Shown here: positions 1 to 8,895 of the stretch, one piece after another
How positions within the stretch are numbered: the first letter of the stretch is position 1
How the letters are laid out: each line of letters begins with the position of its first letter
Source of the DNA: JABDJL01 sp963664065
GTDB taxonomy: Bacteria > Pseudomonadota > Gammaproteobacteria > Xanthomonadales > SZUA-36
Assembly: GCA_963664065.1 (NCBI GenBank)
Contig: OY760942.1
Coordinates: 372,001 to 436,000, forward strand
Direction of reading: 5' to 3'
Length of the DNA stretch: 64,000 bases
The notes under the pieces: model-generated
Told to the model about the DNA's origin: nothing
The model's database searches: none
What the model saw: the letters and a program-made list of their open reading frames with translations, nothing else
Program-made: the position numbers and the translations under genes

Positions 1-39
1 CGTGAAAAAATATTGAGGGAACGTCTGAATAACAACGCT

Positions 40-1155
40 TTAAGCCGCCCTTTCAAACCGCAGTGTGAATACGGACCCTTTCCCCGGCTGGCTTTCCACC
101 CCAATAGTGCCGTTCATCTCTTCCACCAGCGTTTTGCACAGGGTTAATCCAATTCCGGTTCCGTCGATGGCATGATTCTCCGCATACGCAAGGCGAGTGA
201 ACGGTTTAAATATCTCCAACTGCTCGTCCGGCTCCATTCCAACTCCTGTATCCCTGACACGAATCTCGATATGTTCTTCACCGGACTCACGGGCCCGCAA
301 AAAGACAGATCCCCCTTCATGATTGAACTTGATCGCATTGGACAACAAGTGAACGAGCACCTGACGCAAGCTTTCCGGGTTGGCTTTGGCAAACAAGGGA
401 CTTGACTCAGTGCGGATCTTAATGCCGGCTTTGGCTGCGGAGGCCTGTACTTCAGCGGCACTGTCTTCGATGAACCGGTCCAGATTGCAATTTTCTGAGG
501 CGAGACTGTTCGGGTGTTCGCTGACAGCCACAATATCCATGATGTCACTGATCAGCGAATCCAGGCTCCTTCCCGCGCTGATGATTTTATTGGCGAAATT
601 CTCCTGTTTTGCCAGTGAGTCTTTCGTCAAACCCATTTTCATGAGTTCTGAAAAACCGATGATTGCGTTCAGGGGCGTGCGCAACTCATGGCTTATGCGT
701 GTCAGGAACAGGCTCTTTTCCTTTTCGGCCGCAAGGGCAACTTCGACGGCTTCGGCCAATTTGGCGGATTTTCTGCGCTCCATTGCGTAGCGTATGGATC
801 GCAACAGTGTTTGTGCCGTGACTTCAGATTTGATCAGGTAGTCCTGGGCGCCCTGTTTCAGGCATTCAACAATCAAATCCTCGTCATCAAGACCACTTAG
901 CATAACCACCGGTGTATCGGTAAGCTCATGTTTTTTAGATTCTTTTAATGCCTCCGCGCCGCTGAGGTCCGGCAGGCGAAAATCCAGCAAGACGCAATCG
1001 AAGCGGTTGTTTTTAAGCAGTTCTACGCTGCTGGTTGCATTTGCTGCCTCGGTAATACTCACCGGTGGCTGAGCTTGCCCGAGTGAACGTTGCACCATCA
1101 GACGATCGGTTTCATCGTCATCCACCAACAGGACCTTTAGTGCATGTTCTCTCAT
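40..1155 (-). CDS. Response-regulator receiver / histidine kinase hybrid
   Basis: A 371-residue soluble signalling protein with a receiver domain first (about residues 6-125: acidic pocket DDD near 12-14, phosphoacceptor D58 in LLDFRLP, conserved K109) and then a histidine kinase core. The dimerisation box SHELRTPLNAIIGFSELM holds H156, and the ATPase domain shows an N box (LLSNAIKFN), DTGVGM and GTGIGLTLCK. There is no transmembrane segment or PAS domain, so input probably arrives through the receiver from another kinase. The family autophosphorylates on His; which output it controls is not visible. It has no partner gene inside the window, and the bases upstream of its stop (1-39) hold no recognisable gene. 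Confidence 0.9.
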   Translation of the reverse strand: MREHALKVLLVDDDETDRLMVQRSLGQAQPPVSITEAANATSSVELLKNNRFDCVLLDFRLPDLSGAEALKESKKHELTDTPVVMLSGLDDEDLIVECLKQGAQDYLIKSEVTAQTLLRSIRYAMERRKSAKLAEAVEVALAAEKEKSLFLTRISHELRTPLNAIIGFSELMKMGLTKDSLAKQENFANKIISAGRSLDSLISDIMDIVAVSEHPNSLASENCNLDRFIEDSAAEVQASAAKAGIKIRTESSPLFAKANPESLRQVLVHLLSNAIKFNHEGGSVFLRARESGEEHIEIRVRDTGVGMEPDEQLEIFKPFTRLAYAENHAIDGTGIGLTLCKTLVEEMNGTIGVESQPGKGSVFTLRFERAA

Positions 1156-1429
1156 CGATTGGCTATCCTGAGCTTGATATTGGTATTCATGCTTCGAGGC
1201 CCCTTTTTGACGAAGAATCAGCTAAGAATAATCAGCAGATTTAATTGTTGGCGCAACAGTTAACGGTGTCCTGATTTCGAAGGATACAAGCATAATGTCC
1301 TGAAAAGCGTTATGAATCCACTGTAGAAAATGACAGTCTTTCACAAGTAAATGAATAGCATAGCTGGGCTGGCCCGGGATAAATGCGCAAACGGGTATGC
1401 CTGTGGGAGGTCTCAGGAATGGTCTGAGT

Positions 1430-3712
1430 TTAGAAATCCAGGCGTGCGCCCAATAACCAGTTTCGATCCTTACCCGGTCGTGCGCCATACGGCTGGCGGC
1501 CGGCAATCTGAAGTTGCCCCGCCAGGTTTTCTACCACGGTAAACAGTTCGAGATTGTCTTTCACCTGGTAATGAACTCCAAGATCGAGTGTGGTGCTTGG
1601 GTCGGTTTGTTCAAAAACGCCACAACGCGCCAATGTACACACTGAATCCACGTAACTTCCACTGAGGTAGGCAGACCAGAGGCCGTGTTCAATTCCCAGT
1701 GATACAAATAGCTGGTGGTCCGGAATATAGGGTACAGGGTCACCGCTGGAAACATCACCGAAGAAAGCGGAGTCCGCAATATCGCTTTCGAACCGGGCAT
1801 GCATCCAGGTGTAGGTTACCTGTAGCGGAATCGAATAGTTTCTGCCGGGGGCGAGCTCATTCGATAAGGTGAATTCGAGTCCGGGTATTGAAACCGCATC
1901 GCCATTGAAGACATCTCCAATTTCACAGGTAGTTCCACTTGACGCGGTACAGGCGCCCTGCAAATTCATGTAATCCTGGAAAAAGGCAATGGCCTCCAGC
2001 TTAAGATCACCTGATTGAAATCGAAATCCCGCCTCGTAATTGATGCTTTCCTCGGCATCCACACCATGCTTGTTCCCCGGCGCGCTAAAGCCCTTGTGCA
2101 CACCGGCCAGCCAAGACCAACGGTCGTTAATATTGAAAAGCACGCCGACTCCCGGTATCCAGAAGTCATCGCTGTTATTTCTCATTGACTTGATATCACC
2201 GGCATCTCTGCCAGCGGGGTTGCCGCTGTCTGCACCAAAATCAATTCGCGTCTGCTTGATGTTTTCGTAACGTATGCCAGGTGAAATGACCCATCGGCCA
2301 AGCTCGATTCGGTCCTGTACAAAAAAGGACCAGGCCTCGGCTCCCTGAATACGGTTTCCCGCATCGCCTTGTAAGCCGCGATCACTTAGCAGCAATGCCC
2401 CATCCAATTGCTGGTAACTGTCATTGCGCTGCATGCGATCTTCCTGGTCGCGGTGCAGCCGGACACCAAACTTCAGCTTGTGCAGCGCATTTCCGGATTC
2501 GAAATATTTCTTGCCCCCACCCTGGATACCTCTCGAATAGTATTTCCGAGCGTTATTTCTCAGCTGTATGGCGCCGGGCAGGGTATCCGCGCCGCCCAGT
2601 ATCGATTCCAGTTCACCACTGGCCAGCCCGTGAAGCGGGGTGTTGTTGTTAATGGCATCGATGACGGTTGACCAGCTTGTGCGGTTGAATTCACCGCTGC
2701 TTTCACTGCCGTCGAAATCAATACCCTCGGTCTTGTACCAGGCACGAGCCGTATCATTGCTATAAGCAGTAACAAAAAAACTGAGACTGGAGGATGGCTC
2801 GACATGCCAGCCGACCACCAGTTGTTGGTGTGTATTGTGCAAATTGTCCAGGCCGGACAGGCCGTAGCGACGAATGGGGTTCTGGTTGAAATCGCGGTCA
2901 CCGAGGCCAAGATAACTTTGTTCAGAGTTCTCTTCCGAGCTTTGCAGTTTAATATCCAGGTGCTGGTAAAAGTCCGCTGTCGGGTCCGATGAGAAGCGCA
3001 ACCTGGCCACGTAATCGGCTTTATTAAAACCGGTGTTTGCCGTTGAACGGTCAATTTCCTGGTAGCCATCCGACTGCCATTGGTGCGTTTCAACCAGCCA
3101 TCCGACGCGACTGCCCGAGTCACCGTACCAGGCGTGTGTTCGCCAGGTGCTGTCAGTGCCGGCCTCCATCCTGAGTTGGCCACTCCTATGGTCTGGAACC
3201 GGCGTAGAAAGCAGGTTGAGAGCCCCGCCAATGGTGTATGGTCCCTGTGAAATCGCTGCCGGACCTTTCAGCACTTCCACCGAGTTGATTCGTCCGAAAG
3301 TCGGGAAGTAATAGGCAGAAGGTGCGGCATAGGGCGCTGGCGCAATTAGAATGTTGTCTTCCAGCAGCGTGATACGACTGGAACGCTCGGTCGGTGTGCC
3401 CCGGATGCTGATATTGGGTCGTAAACCATAGCCATCTTCGGCCTGCAAAGAGGCGCCCGGGACTCGTCGCAGTGCCCTTGAAACATCGCTGGTGGCAAAA
3501 GCTTCCAGGTCCGCTGATCCAATCACATTTGCAGCGCCGGGAATCTCCCTGCTTTCCTGGACAACTCCGAAAATAGTGACATTTTCCATTTGCCTGCAAA
3601 GCGGGGAACGATCAGCAGTAACTTCCAACTGTCCGGACTCGCAATCCGCCAGTCCGTGGACCGGAAGGATCAACAGCATGAATAACCATCGCTTAAAACT
3701 AAAACTGGGCAC
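1430..3712 (-). CDS. TonB-dependent outer-membrane iron receptor (FecA-like)
   Basis: A 760-residue TonB-dependent receptor. It starts with a signal peptide (hydrophobic stretch LFMLLILPVHG then LADC), followed by a plug domain (VIGSADLEAF, ALRRVPGASLQ, NISIRGT, VEVLKGPAAI) and a 22-strand-type barrel ending in the aromatic terminus ARLDF. The plug resembles ferric-dicitrate/FecA-type receptors, and no N-terminal signalling (STN) domain is visible. Two Fur-box-like sites lie just upstream (3745-3763 and 3794-3814), and the divergent neighbour is bfd, so iron-repressed expression is very likely. The exact ligand (citrate, another siderophore or heme) is inferred only. No fecI/fecR pair is nearby. 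Confidence 0.88.
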   Translation of the reverse strand: MPSFSFKRWLFMLLILPVHGLADCESGQLEVTADRSPLCRQMENVTIFGVVQESREIPGAANVIGSADLEAFATSDVSRALRRVPGASLQAEDGYGLRPNISIRGTPTERSSRITLLEDNILIAPAPYAAPSAYYFPTFGRINSVEVLKGPAAISQGPYTIGGALNLLSTPVPDHRSGQLRMEAGTDSTWRTHAWYGDSGSRVGWLVETHQWQSDGYQEIDRSTANTGFNKADYVARLRFSSDPTADFYQHLDIKLQSSEENSEQSYLGLGDRDFNQNPIRRYGLSGLDNLHNTHQQLVVGWHVEPSSSLSFFVTAYSNDTARAWYKTEGIDFDGSESSGEFNRTSWSTVIDAINNNTPLHGLASGELESILGGADTLPGAIQLRNNARKYYSRGIQGGGKKYFESGNALHKLKFGVRLHRDQEDRMQRNDSYQQLDGALLLSDRGLQGDAGNRIQGAEAWSFFVQDRIELGRWVISPGIRYENIKQTRIDFGADSGNPAGRDAGDIKSMRNNSDDFWIPGVGVLFNINDRWSWLAGVHKGFSAPGNKHGVDAEESINYEAGFRFQSGDLKLEAIAFFQDYMNLQGACTASSGTTCEIGDVFNGDAVSIPGLEFTLSNELAPGRNYSIPLQVTYTWMHARFESDIADSAFFGDVSSGDPVPYIPDHQLFVSLGIEHGLWSAYLSGSYVDSVCTLARCGVFEQTDPSTTLDLGVHYQVKDNLELFTVVENLAGQLQIAGRQPYGARPGKDRNWLLGARLDF

Positions 3713-3744
3713 GAATACTTTTTCCTGTTGACTCGTTTTGTTAT

Positions 3745-3763
3745 TGAGAATCGTTCTCGTTTG
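3745..3763. promoter_or_regulatory. Fur box 1 (receptor promoter)
   Basis: The core palindrome GAGAA-TCG-TTCTC (3746-3758) with an AT-rich flank matches the Fur operator pattern of repeated GATAAT/NATWAT half sites. It lies 33 bases upstream of the TonB receptor start, so Fur-Fe(II) binding would block that promoter. Assignment is by motif resemblance. Confidence 0.75.
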
Positions 3764-3793
3764 TGAAAATGCATGATAACCGTCCTATACGCA

Positions 3794-3814
3794 ATTGACA
3801 ATCATTCTCATTTG
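3794..3814. promoter_or_regulatory. Fur box 2 (bfd / receptor intergenic region)
   Basis: The sequence ATTGACAATCATTCTCATTTG closely fits the classic Fur consensus (AATGATAATCATTCTCATT type). It lies between the receptor and bfd, about 40 bases from Fur box 1, and can serve both divergent promoters. Confidence 0.8.
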
Positions 3815-3852
3815 CATTTAGTATGATCCGGCTCAACTTAAGGAAGCCATTT

Positions 3853-4062
3853 GTGTATATCTGTATTTGCAACTCAATTACCGACTCCGATATCCGTCGC
3901 GCCGCGGATAATGGCGTTCGTAACTTCAGGCAATTAAAGCTGCAGACCGGTTGTGGATCTACTTGTGCAAAGTGTGTTGACTCGGCCAGGGAAGTTCTTG
4001 GCGAAGCCGTGGTTGACCGGCGTGAATATCTAAGCCTGGTAAGAAATTCGCCCGCAGCCTGA
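3853..4062 (+). CDS. bfd: Bacterioferritin-associated ferredoxin
   Basis: A small [2Fe-2S] protein of the Bfd family with four cysteines in the characteristic order: C-x-C near the N-terminus (YICICNSITD) and TGCGSTCAKC further on. In the family it binds holo-bacterioferritin and passes electrons to the stored ferric core so that iron can be released. I chose GTG at 3853 rather than ATG at 3823: a strong AAGGA (3840-3844) sits eight bases before the GTG, and the resulting start M-Y-I-C-I-C is the family norm, whereas the longer version adds ten untypical residues. Fur boxes upstream and bfr downstream fit induction under iron starvation. Confidence 0.9.
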   Translation: MYICICNSITDSDIRRAADNGVRNFRQLKLQTGCGSTCAKCVDSAREVLGEAVVDRREYLSLVRNSPAA

Positions 4063-4103
4063 CGTTCAGTCCCTGTGTTGGCCACCCGGCCGCTCCTGTC
4101 TTC

Positions 4104-4124
4104 AAATCGTAATCATTCTCATTT
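4104..4124. promoter_or_regulatory. Fur-box-like site upstream of bfr
   Basis: The sequence AAATCGTAATCATTCTCATTT between bfd and bfr matches the Fur consensus in its right half and is close in its left half. This third copy of the motif in 380 bases suggests bfr has its own iron-responsive promoter as well as possible read-through from bfd. Confidence 0.65.
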
Positions 4125-4196
4125 CATCATTGAAATGTTGGATTGGATAGAATGTGTCTACACCAACGACACGGTGATTCAGATCGGAGACTTTGA

Positions 4197-4664
4197 ATGA
4201 AAGGCGAGACCAGGGTAATCGAGTTTTTGAACAAGGTATTGCGCAATGAGCTGACTGCTATCAACCAGTATTTTCTGCATTCAAGAATGTACGCGGATAT
4301 GGGTCTTAAGGAGTTGGCGGAACACGAGCATGAAGAGTCAATTGATGAAATGAAGCATGCCGATGAATTGATAGAGCGAGTCCTGTTTCTCGAAGGCCTG
4401 CCAAACCTGCAGGATATTGGCAAACTCCTGATCGGTGAGCACCCGCATGAAATGCTGCAATGCGACCTGAGGCTGGAAATGGAAGCCTTACCCGTACTCA
4501 GGGAAGCTGTCGATTTCTGTGAGTCGTGCCAGGATTTTGTCAGCAGAGATCTGTTCAGCGCTATCCTCGATTCTGAAGAAGAACACATAGACTGGCTGGA
4601 AACACAGCTGGACCTGGTAGACAAGGTGGGCATCGAGAATTATCTGCAGGCCAAAATGGGTTGA
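4197..4664 (+). CDS. bfr: Bacterioferritin (heme-binding iron store)
   Basis: 155 residues, the usual length, collinear with E. coli Bfr from the first residues (MKGETRVIEFLNKVL). All six ferroxidase-centre ligands are at the canonical positions (E18, E51, H54, E94, E127, H130), and the heme-ligand M52 is present in SIDEMKHAD. The family builds a 24-subunit shell that oxidises Fe(II) and stores it as ferric mineral, with heme groups between subunit pairs for reductive release. Its partner Bfd is encoded directly upstream. A full active-centre set means this is a catalytic subunit, not a FtnA/BfrA-type inactive partner. Confidence 0.97.
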   Translation: MKGETRVIEFLNKVLRNELTAINQYFLHSRMYADMGLKELAEHEHEESIDEMKHADELIERVLFLEGLPNLQDIGKLLIGEHPHEMLQCDLRLEMEALPVLREAVDFCESCQDFVSRDLFSAILDSEEEHIDWLETQLDLVDKVGIENYLQAKMG

Positions 4665-4687
4665 CCGGTTTTTACGACCCCAATAAA

Positions 4688-4701
4688 CCTGCTAGAGCAG
4701 G
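4688..4701 (+). terminator. Weak hairpin after bfr
   Basis: CCTGC (4688-4692) / GCAGG (4697-4701) with loop TAGA, followed by GATTTTAG. A short stem and poor T tract; possible but weak terminator 23 bases after the bfr stop. Confidence 0.3.
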
Positions 4702-4763
4702 GATTTTAGATTCAGCAGGACGTAACAGGCATGTAGCGCCATTCATTTGAATTCAATGTAAGG

Positions 4764-4807
4764 CTTGAACTATATTGAGATGATCCGCATTTGAAGGATA
4801 GTTCAAG
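4764..4807 (+). promoter_or_regulatory. Hairpin in the sufT leader
   Basis: Ten-base perfect inverted repeat CTTGAACTAT (4764-4773) / ATAGTTCAAG (4798-4807) around a 24-base loop. It extends by three further pairs if one G is bulged. The right arm ends 13 bases before the sufT ATG, so a transcript starting upstream could fold over the ribosome-binding region. It could equally be a protein operator. Confidence 0.4.
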
Positions 4808-4820
4808 GCCTTAATACGAT

Positions 4821-5372
4821 ATGTTCAGCCAAACAAGCCAGCCCTGCCAGTTTGAACGCGATTGTGAAGTCGTGATGATCCCTTCGGGAGATGAACTGAC
4901 CCTGCCGGTGGGCACAGTAGGATATATCACCCAATCCCTGGGAGGCAGTTTTACGGTATTTGTGGATGGCAACCTGTTTCGTGTGTCAGGTATGGATGCC
5001 GATGCAATAGGCAAACAACCGGTGATGCCGCTAAGCCTGCCGGTAGACGCTACCATCGATGATGTTGAAAAACTGGTCTGGTCACAGGTCAGGACCTGTT
5101 ACGACCCGGAAATACCGGTCAATATCGTGGAACTCGGGCTGATTTATTCCTGCGAGCTGCATACCAGCGAAGAAGGCCAGCACCACGTTTCGGTGCAGAT
5201 GACACTGACAGCACCGGGGTGTGGAATGGGCGATATCCTGGTGGAAGACGTGCGCTCAAAAATCATGCTCATTCCGACCGTTTCCAGCGTAGATGTTGAA
5301 CTGACGTTCGAGCCGCCCTGGAACCACCAGATGATGTCTGACGTTGCAAAACTTGAGACAGGAATGTTTTAA
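4821..5372 (+). CDS. sufT: Putative Fe-S assembly protein SufT (MIP18/DUF59 family)
   Basis: 183 residues: an N-terminal beta-rich extension (about 1-75) followed by a DUF59/MIP18 domain with DPEIPVNIVELGLIY (95-109) and the conserved cysteine C134 in TAPGCGMGD. This long form corresponds to SufT, an auxiliary factor for maturation of Fe-S proteins, rather than the short PaaD-type protein. It stands alone here, without sufBCDS, but next to the iron-storage genes bfd/bfr, which fits an iron/Fe-S role. Its leader contains the inverted repeat at 4764-4807. It converges on apbE with about 40 bases between stops. Confidence 0.87.
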   Translation: MFSQTSQPCQFERDCEVVMIPSGDELTLPVGTVGYITQSLGGSFTVFVDGNLFRVSGMDADAIGKQPVMPLSLPVDATIDDVEKLVWSQVRTCYDPEIPVNIVELGLIYSCELHTSEEGQHHVSVQMTLTAPGCGMGDILVEDVRSKIMLIPTVSSVDVELTFEPPWNHQMMSDVAKLETGMF

Positions 5373-5415
5373 GCTGTTTGTATCCGAGTATTCGGAATAC
5401 TGGGTGTTGCAGGTT

Positions 5416-6465
5416 TTAGTTGGCCGGAAGTGGTTCCACGATCGTAGTCTGTAATTTTATGCCTGGCGCCATATTCAGGCGAGCCTTCATTTTCGGTGTC
5501 ATGAATAATTCACCCTGATCATCAATCAGTAAAACGGTTTCCAGTTCAAAGGCCTGAACGATGTCCAGCCAGGAATTTCGGCCTGCGACAATCAAAGCGG
5601 TGCAGGCGACATCGGCAAATAGCCCTTGTTCCGCAATGACGGTAACCGAAGCAATGCCCTGAACCGGTATGCCGGTAAATGGATCCAGTATGTGAGGATA
5701 TCGCCGTTCGGGCTGAAGCATATACCTCTGGTCCACCCCCGAGGTAAAAACAGCCTCGGAGCCGGTAATTTCGATCCCGCCGATCAGGCCGCCTCCAGGT
5801 TGTCGGATCCCGACCTTCCAGGGTTGATCCTTCGTGCCTCCGGCAGCTCTCAGGTCACCGCCCGCATTGACCAGTGCATTGTCGATTCCATGTTTTGCAA
5901 GGATATCCATCGCAAGGTCCACTGCATGACCCTTGGCAATTGCGCCAAAATCGAGTTGCACAAAAGGGTTATTACTATAGGCAATATCGCCGTCAAGAAT
6001 GATATCTGTGACAGAAGGAGCTGCATCCAGCAGTATTTGAATGGCTTCCTTCCCCGGTGCCGGGCCTGCTACCGGAAATTCGTAGGTATGAAACCCCCAC
6101 AGGCCGATAAGGGCACCCAGGGCAGCGTTAAAACGCCCTGCACTAAGCACTTCCAGTTCCTGGGAATGTCGGATCAGATTTCTAATGTCTGGTGGGACTT
6201 TTACTTTCCGCCCAGAGGCAAACGCCTGGTTTATGCGCGTCAGCGCACCGGGCTCCCAGGCGTGCCAGTCCCGGTGCATGGCCTGGAAGCGCTGCTGCAG
6301 CTCAGTGAAAGCGAGAGCAGCAGTTTGTTGATCAACATCCCGAACTACAACTTCTACAAGCGTGCCAAATACGAAGTATTCCGCGCGCTGTTCGCCCGGT
6401 CCTGAACACGAGCAAAGCAGGAGCGTCAGGACTGCAACAATTTTAGATTTACTAGTAGCCATCAT
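5416..6465 (-). CDS. apbE: FAD:protein FMN transferase (ApbE lipoprotein)
   Basis: 349 residues with a lipoprotein-type signal (LTLLLCSCSG; likely lipidated Cys20), so periplasmic and membrane-anchored. Family motifs are present: an N-terminal FGT start of the mature domain, LDFGAIAKGHAVD, NAGGDLRAAG, FTSGVDQRYM and HILDPFTGIPV. ApbE moves FMN from FAD onto a threonine in targets such as RnfG/RnfD or NqrB/NqrC. None of those targets is in this window, so the substrate lies elsewhere. The gene is divergent from the cobalamin-riboswitch/btuB unit. Confidence 0.93.
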   Translation of the reverse strand: MMATSKSKIVAVLTLLLCSCSGPGEQRAEYFVFGTLVEVVVRDVDQQTAALAFTELQQRFQAMHRDWHAWEPGALTRINQAFASGRKVKVPPDIRNLIRHSQELEVLSAGRFNAALGALIGLWGFHTYEFPVAGPAPGKEAIQILLDAAPSVTDIILDGDIAYSNNPFVQLDFGAIAKGHAVDLAMDILAKHGIDNALVNAGGDLRAAGGTKDQPWKVGIRQPGGGLIGGIEITGSEAVFTSGVDQRYMLQPERRYPHILDPFTGIPVQGIASVTVIAEQGLFADVACTALIVAGRNSWLDIVQAFELETVLLIDDQGELFMTPKMKARLNMAPGIKLQTTIVEPLPAN

Positions 6466-6564
6466 GGCCAGCCTTCAATTTTCTGCCAGGGGAATTTTGG
6501 CAGATATGTGAAATTTTCGCTCCTCGCTTGACTCACCATGGGTGATCCTGCATTCTCGCTCAGA

Positions 6565-6756
6565 GTCTGCAGGTGTCCCCATGACCGCCCGGTCAAGGGA
6601 TTAAACGGGAAGACGGTACGCAAAAAGCAATTCCGTCACTGCCCCCGCAACGGTAGGCGAAGGCCAGGTCAACGCAGCCACTGTGCCACGGCATGGGAAG
6701 GCGACCGGCATCAGCGATTAATTCGCTCTTCGCAAGTCCGGAGACCGGCCAGCAGT
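6565..6756 (+). ncRNA. Cobalamin riboswitch
   Basis: This fills most of the 450-base gap before btuB. Diagnostic elements appear in order: TTAAACGGGAA (from 6601), GCAGCCACTG (6674-6683), TGGGAAGGC (6694-6702), and the B12 box AAGTCCGGAGACCGGCC ending at 6750; CTGC/GCAG at the two ends can close P1. Adenosylcobalamin-type aptamers of this architecture repress uptake genes when cobalamin is abundant, and the gene downstream is a BtuB-type receptor. I see no poly-U terminator right after the aptamer, so control of translation initiation is more likely. Confidence 0.95.
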
Positions 6757-6917
6757 TTTTCACTTTACGCAATCGCGGCGGGCGAGGCCAGTGAGATTTG
6801 ACGATCTTTGACCAAGTCTAATCGCTCGACAGAACTCAAGTCGCAAAATGGCTGTATGGCCTGCGCTCGCCGACATTGCTCCCAACGCGTTCGGGTGAGA
6901 ACGCCGTGGAGAGAATC

Positions 6918-8864
6918 ATGAAAGCTGCTTTCGTTTTGCCAATTGCCGGCCTTTTTTTGCTGGCCGCCCCCGGAACTGTTTCTGCTGCTGAAAAGCCACT
7001 TGAACTTGAAGCGCTTGTGGTGACTGCTGCATTGGAGCCGCTGGCCGAGAAGGATGTTGCGGGCTCAATAACCATTATTACCCGTGAGGAGATTGAACAG
7101 CGACAGTATAAATACCTGTCCGACCTGCTGCGCTCTGTGCCCGGATTTGCAGTGAGTCAGTCAGGTGGACCAGGCACCCAGACCCAGCTAAGGGTGCGCG
7201 GCTCCGAGGCCAATCACATCCTTGTGTTGGTCGACGGCATCATCGCGAATGATCCGGCTTCTGCCGATGAGTTCCAGTTTCAGTATGCCCTGACATCCAA
7301 CATTGAAAGGATTGAGATTTTGAGGGGCCCCCAAAGTGCTACCTGGGGCACTGATGCCCTGTCTGCCGTGGTCAATATCATTCAGAAAAAGTCCTTCGAT
7401 GATGAAGCAGTTTCATTCAGTGTGGAGACGGGTTCATTTGATACCAGTTCAGCGAATGTCGATGCTGTGCATGCGACGGATAAATACCGTGCCTGGGCGG
7501 GTATATCGAGTTTGAAATCGGACGGCACGAACATTTCCAGGCTTGGAAATGAACGCGATGGGTCAAACAACACCAGCCTCAATGCTGGGCTGGATATCCG
7601 GTTGAGTGAGACTGTGAGTATCGGCTTGCTTGGACGGCACGTGGATTCGGAGAGTGATTTTGACGACATCGATTTCTTTGTCACAGGGCTGCCTGTAGAT
7701 GCGGACCGCGAAACACGCGCCAACCGGACCTATTGGCAGGGTGAAATCAGGATCAGACCCGCTGGCAGTGCCTGGTCAGGAGCACTATCAGTCAATCATA
7801 TCAGTACAGACAACCAAAACTTTGCCAATGGTTCTTGGTCAAGCAGCACGGCTGCCGAGACCCTGGAATTCAGGGCCCGCGCCAGTGTTACCCTTGGAAA
7901 CCAGCAAAGCGGTTCTCACCGCCTGAGCTTTGCCCTGGACCAGCGTGATGTTGACTATGAGCAACGGGGGTTTGCTTCTTTTTTTGGTGATCCGAACCAG
8001 GATCAGTCTTTCGGTGTAAACGGTTATGCCATGGAATACTTCGCTAAGCCTTTCGAAGGATTTTCCTGGTCGATCAGCGGCCGCGTAGACAATTTCAGTG
8101 ACTTTGACGATGCCAGGACCTGGCAAATTGCGGCGAGCGAGCAGGTGAACGACGCATTACGAGTACGCGGATCGGTCGGCACCGGCTCAAAAGCGCCCAC
8201 TTTCACAGAGCGTTTCGGGTTTTTCGAAGGCTCTTTCATTGGTAACCCCGGGCTCAAACCTGAATCCTCAAGCGGTTGGGAGCTCGGTCTGGACTACAGT
8301 TTCGGTGATGACCGGGCATTGTTCCAGTTAGTCTATTTTGATCGGGAACTCGAAGACGAAATCGATGGTTTTGTATTTAGTCCCGGCTCCGGCTTGTTTA
8401 CCGCCAGCAATAAAACGTCGCCGAGTGATCGAAGTGGTTTTGAACTTGCTCTTGAGGCCAGCCTCGGGGAGAGCTTAAGCCTGGGATTGAATTATTCTTA
8501 CACCGATGCCACGGAATTCAACTTTAGCGGGATGCCGGTGCGGGAGGTGAGGCGTCCGAAACATCTGGCCAACCTCAATGCCAACTACAGTTTTTTGAAT
8601 CAAAGGGCCATGCTGAACCTGGATATCAATTACAGCGGTGATCAACTGGACCTGTTCTTTTCTCCCACTACGTTTTTGTCGGAGCGTGTCGTTCTGGCAT
8701 CCCATGCCGTGGTAGATATTGCAGGCTCATGGCGCATTAACGACAAGCTGGAGGTTATTGCCCGGATCAACAACCTGTTTGATGAAGATTACGAAGAAGT
8801 ACTTGGTTTCGCCCGTCCCGGTCGTGCAGCTTACGCAGGTTTGCGTGGCCGGTTTGAGTATTAG
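6918..8864 (+). CDS. btuB: TonB-dependent vitamin B12 receptor
   Basis: 648 residues from ATG 6918, chosen because GGAGAG lies just before it and a normal signal peptide follows (KAAFVLPIAGLFLLAAPGTVSA). A TTG at 6876 would add 14 non-signal residues. A TonB box (EALVVTA), a BtuB-like plug (ITIITREEIEQRQ, LSDLLRSVPGF, LRVRGSEANHILVLVDG, IERIEILRGPQSATWG) and a short-turn barrel ending in GRFEY follow. The upstream cobalamin riboswitch supports the substrate assignment. BtuCDF transporter genes are not next to it. Confidence 0.95.
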   Translation: MKAAFVLPIAGLFLLAAPGTVSAAEKPLELEALVVTAALEPLAEKDVAGSITIITREEIEQRQYKYLSDLLRSVPGFAVSQSGGPGTQTQLRVRGSEANHILVLVDGIIANDPASADEFQFQYALTSNIERIEILRGPQSATWGTDALSAVVNIIQKKSFDDEAVSFSVETGSFDTSSANVDAVHATDKYRAWAGISSLKSDGTNISRLGNERDGSNNTSLNAGLDIRLSETVSIGLLGRHVDSESDFDDIDFFVTGLPVDADRETRANRTYWQGEIRIRPAGSAWSGALSVNHISTDNQNFANGSWSSSTAAETLEFRARASVTLGNQQSGSHRLSFALDQRDVDYEQRGFASFFGDPNQDQSFGVNGYAMEYFAKPFEGFSWSISGRVDNFSDFDDARTWQIAASEQVNDALRVRGSVGTGSKAPTFTERFGFFEGSFIGNPGLKPESSSGWELGLDYSFGDDRALFQLVYFDRELEDEIDGFVFSPGSGLFTASNKTSPSDRSGFELALEASLGESLSLGLNYSYTDATEFNFSGMPVREVRRPKHLANLNANYSFLNQRAMLNLDINYSGDQLDLFFSPTTFLSERVVLASHAVVDIAGSWRINDKLEVIARINNLFDEDYEEVLGFARPGRAAYAGLRGRFEY

Positions 8865-8895
8865 CCCGCAATATCACATTGAAGGAGCACTAGGC

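Noticed and set aside
5626..6405. 259-codon open frame opposite apbE
   Set aside because: It is antisense to a gene with clear ApbE motifs and has no recognisable domain.
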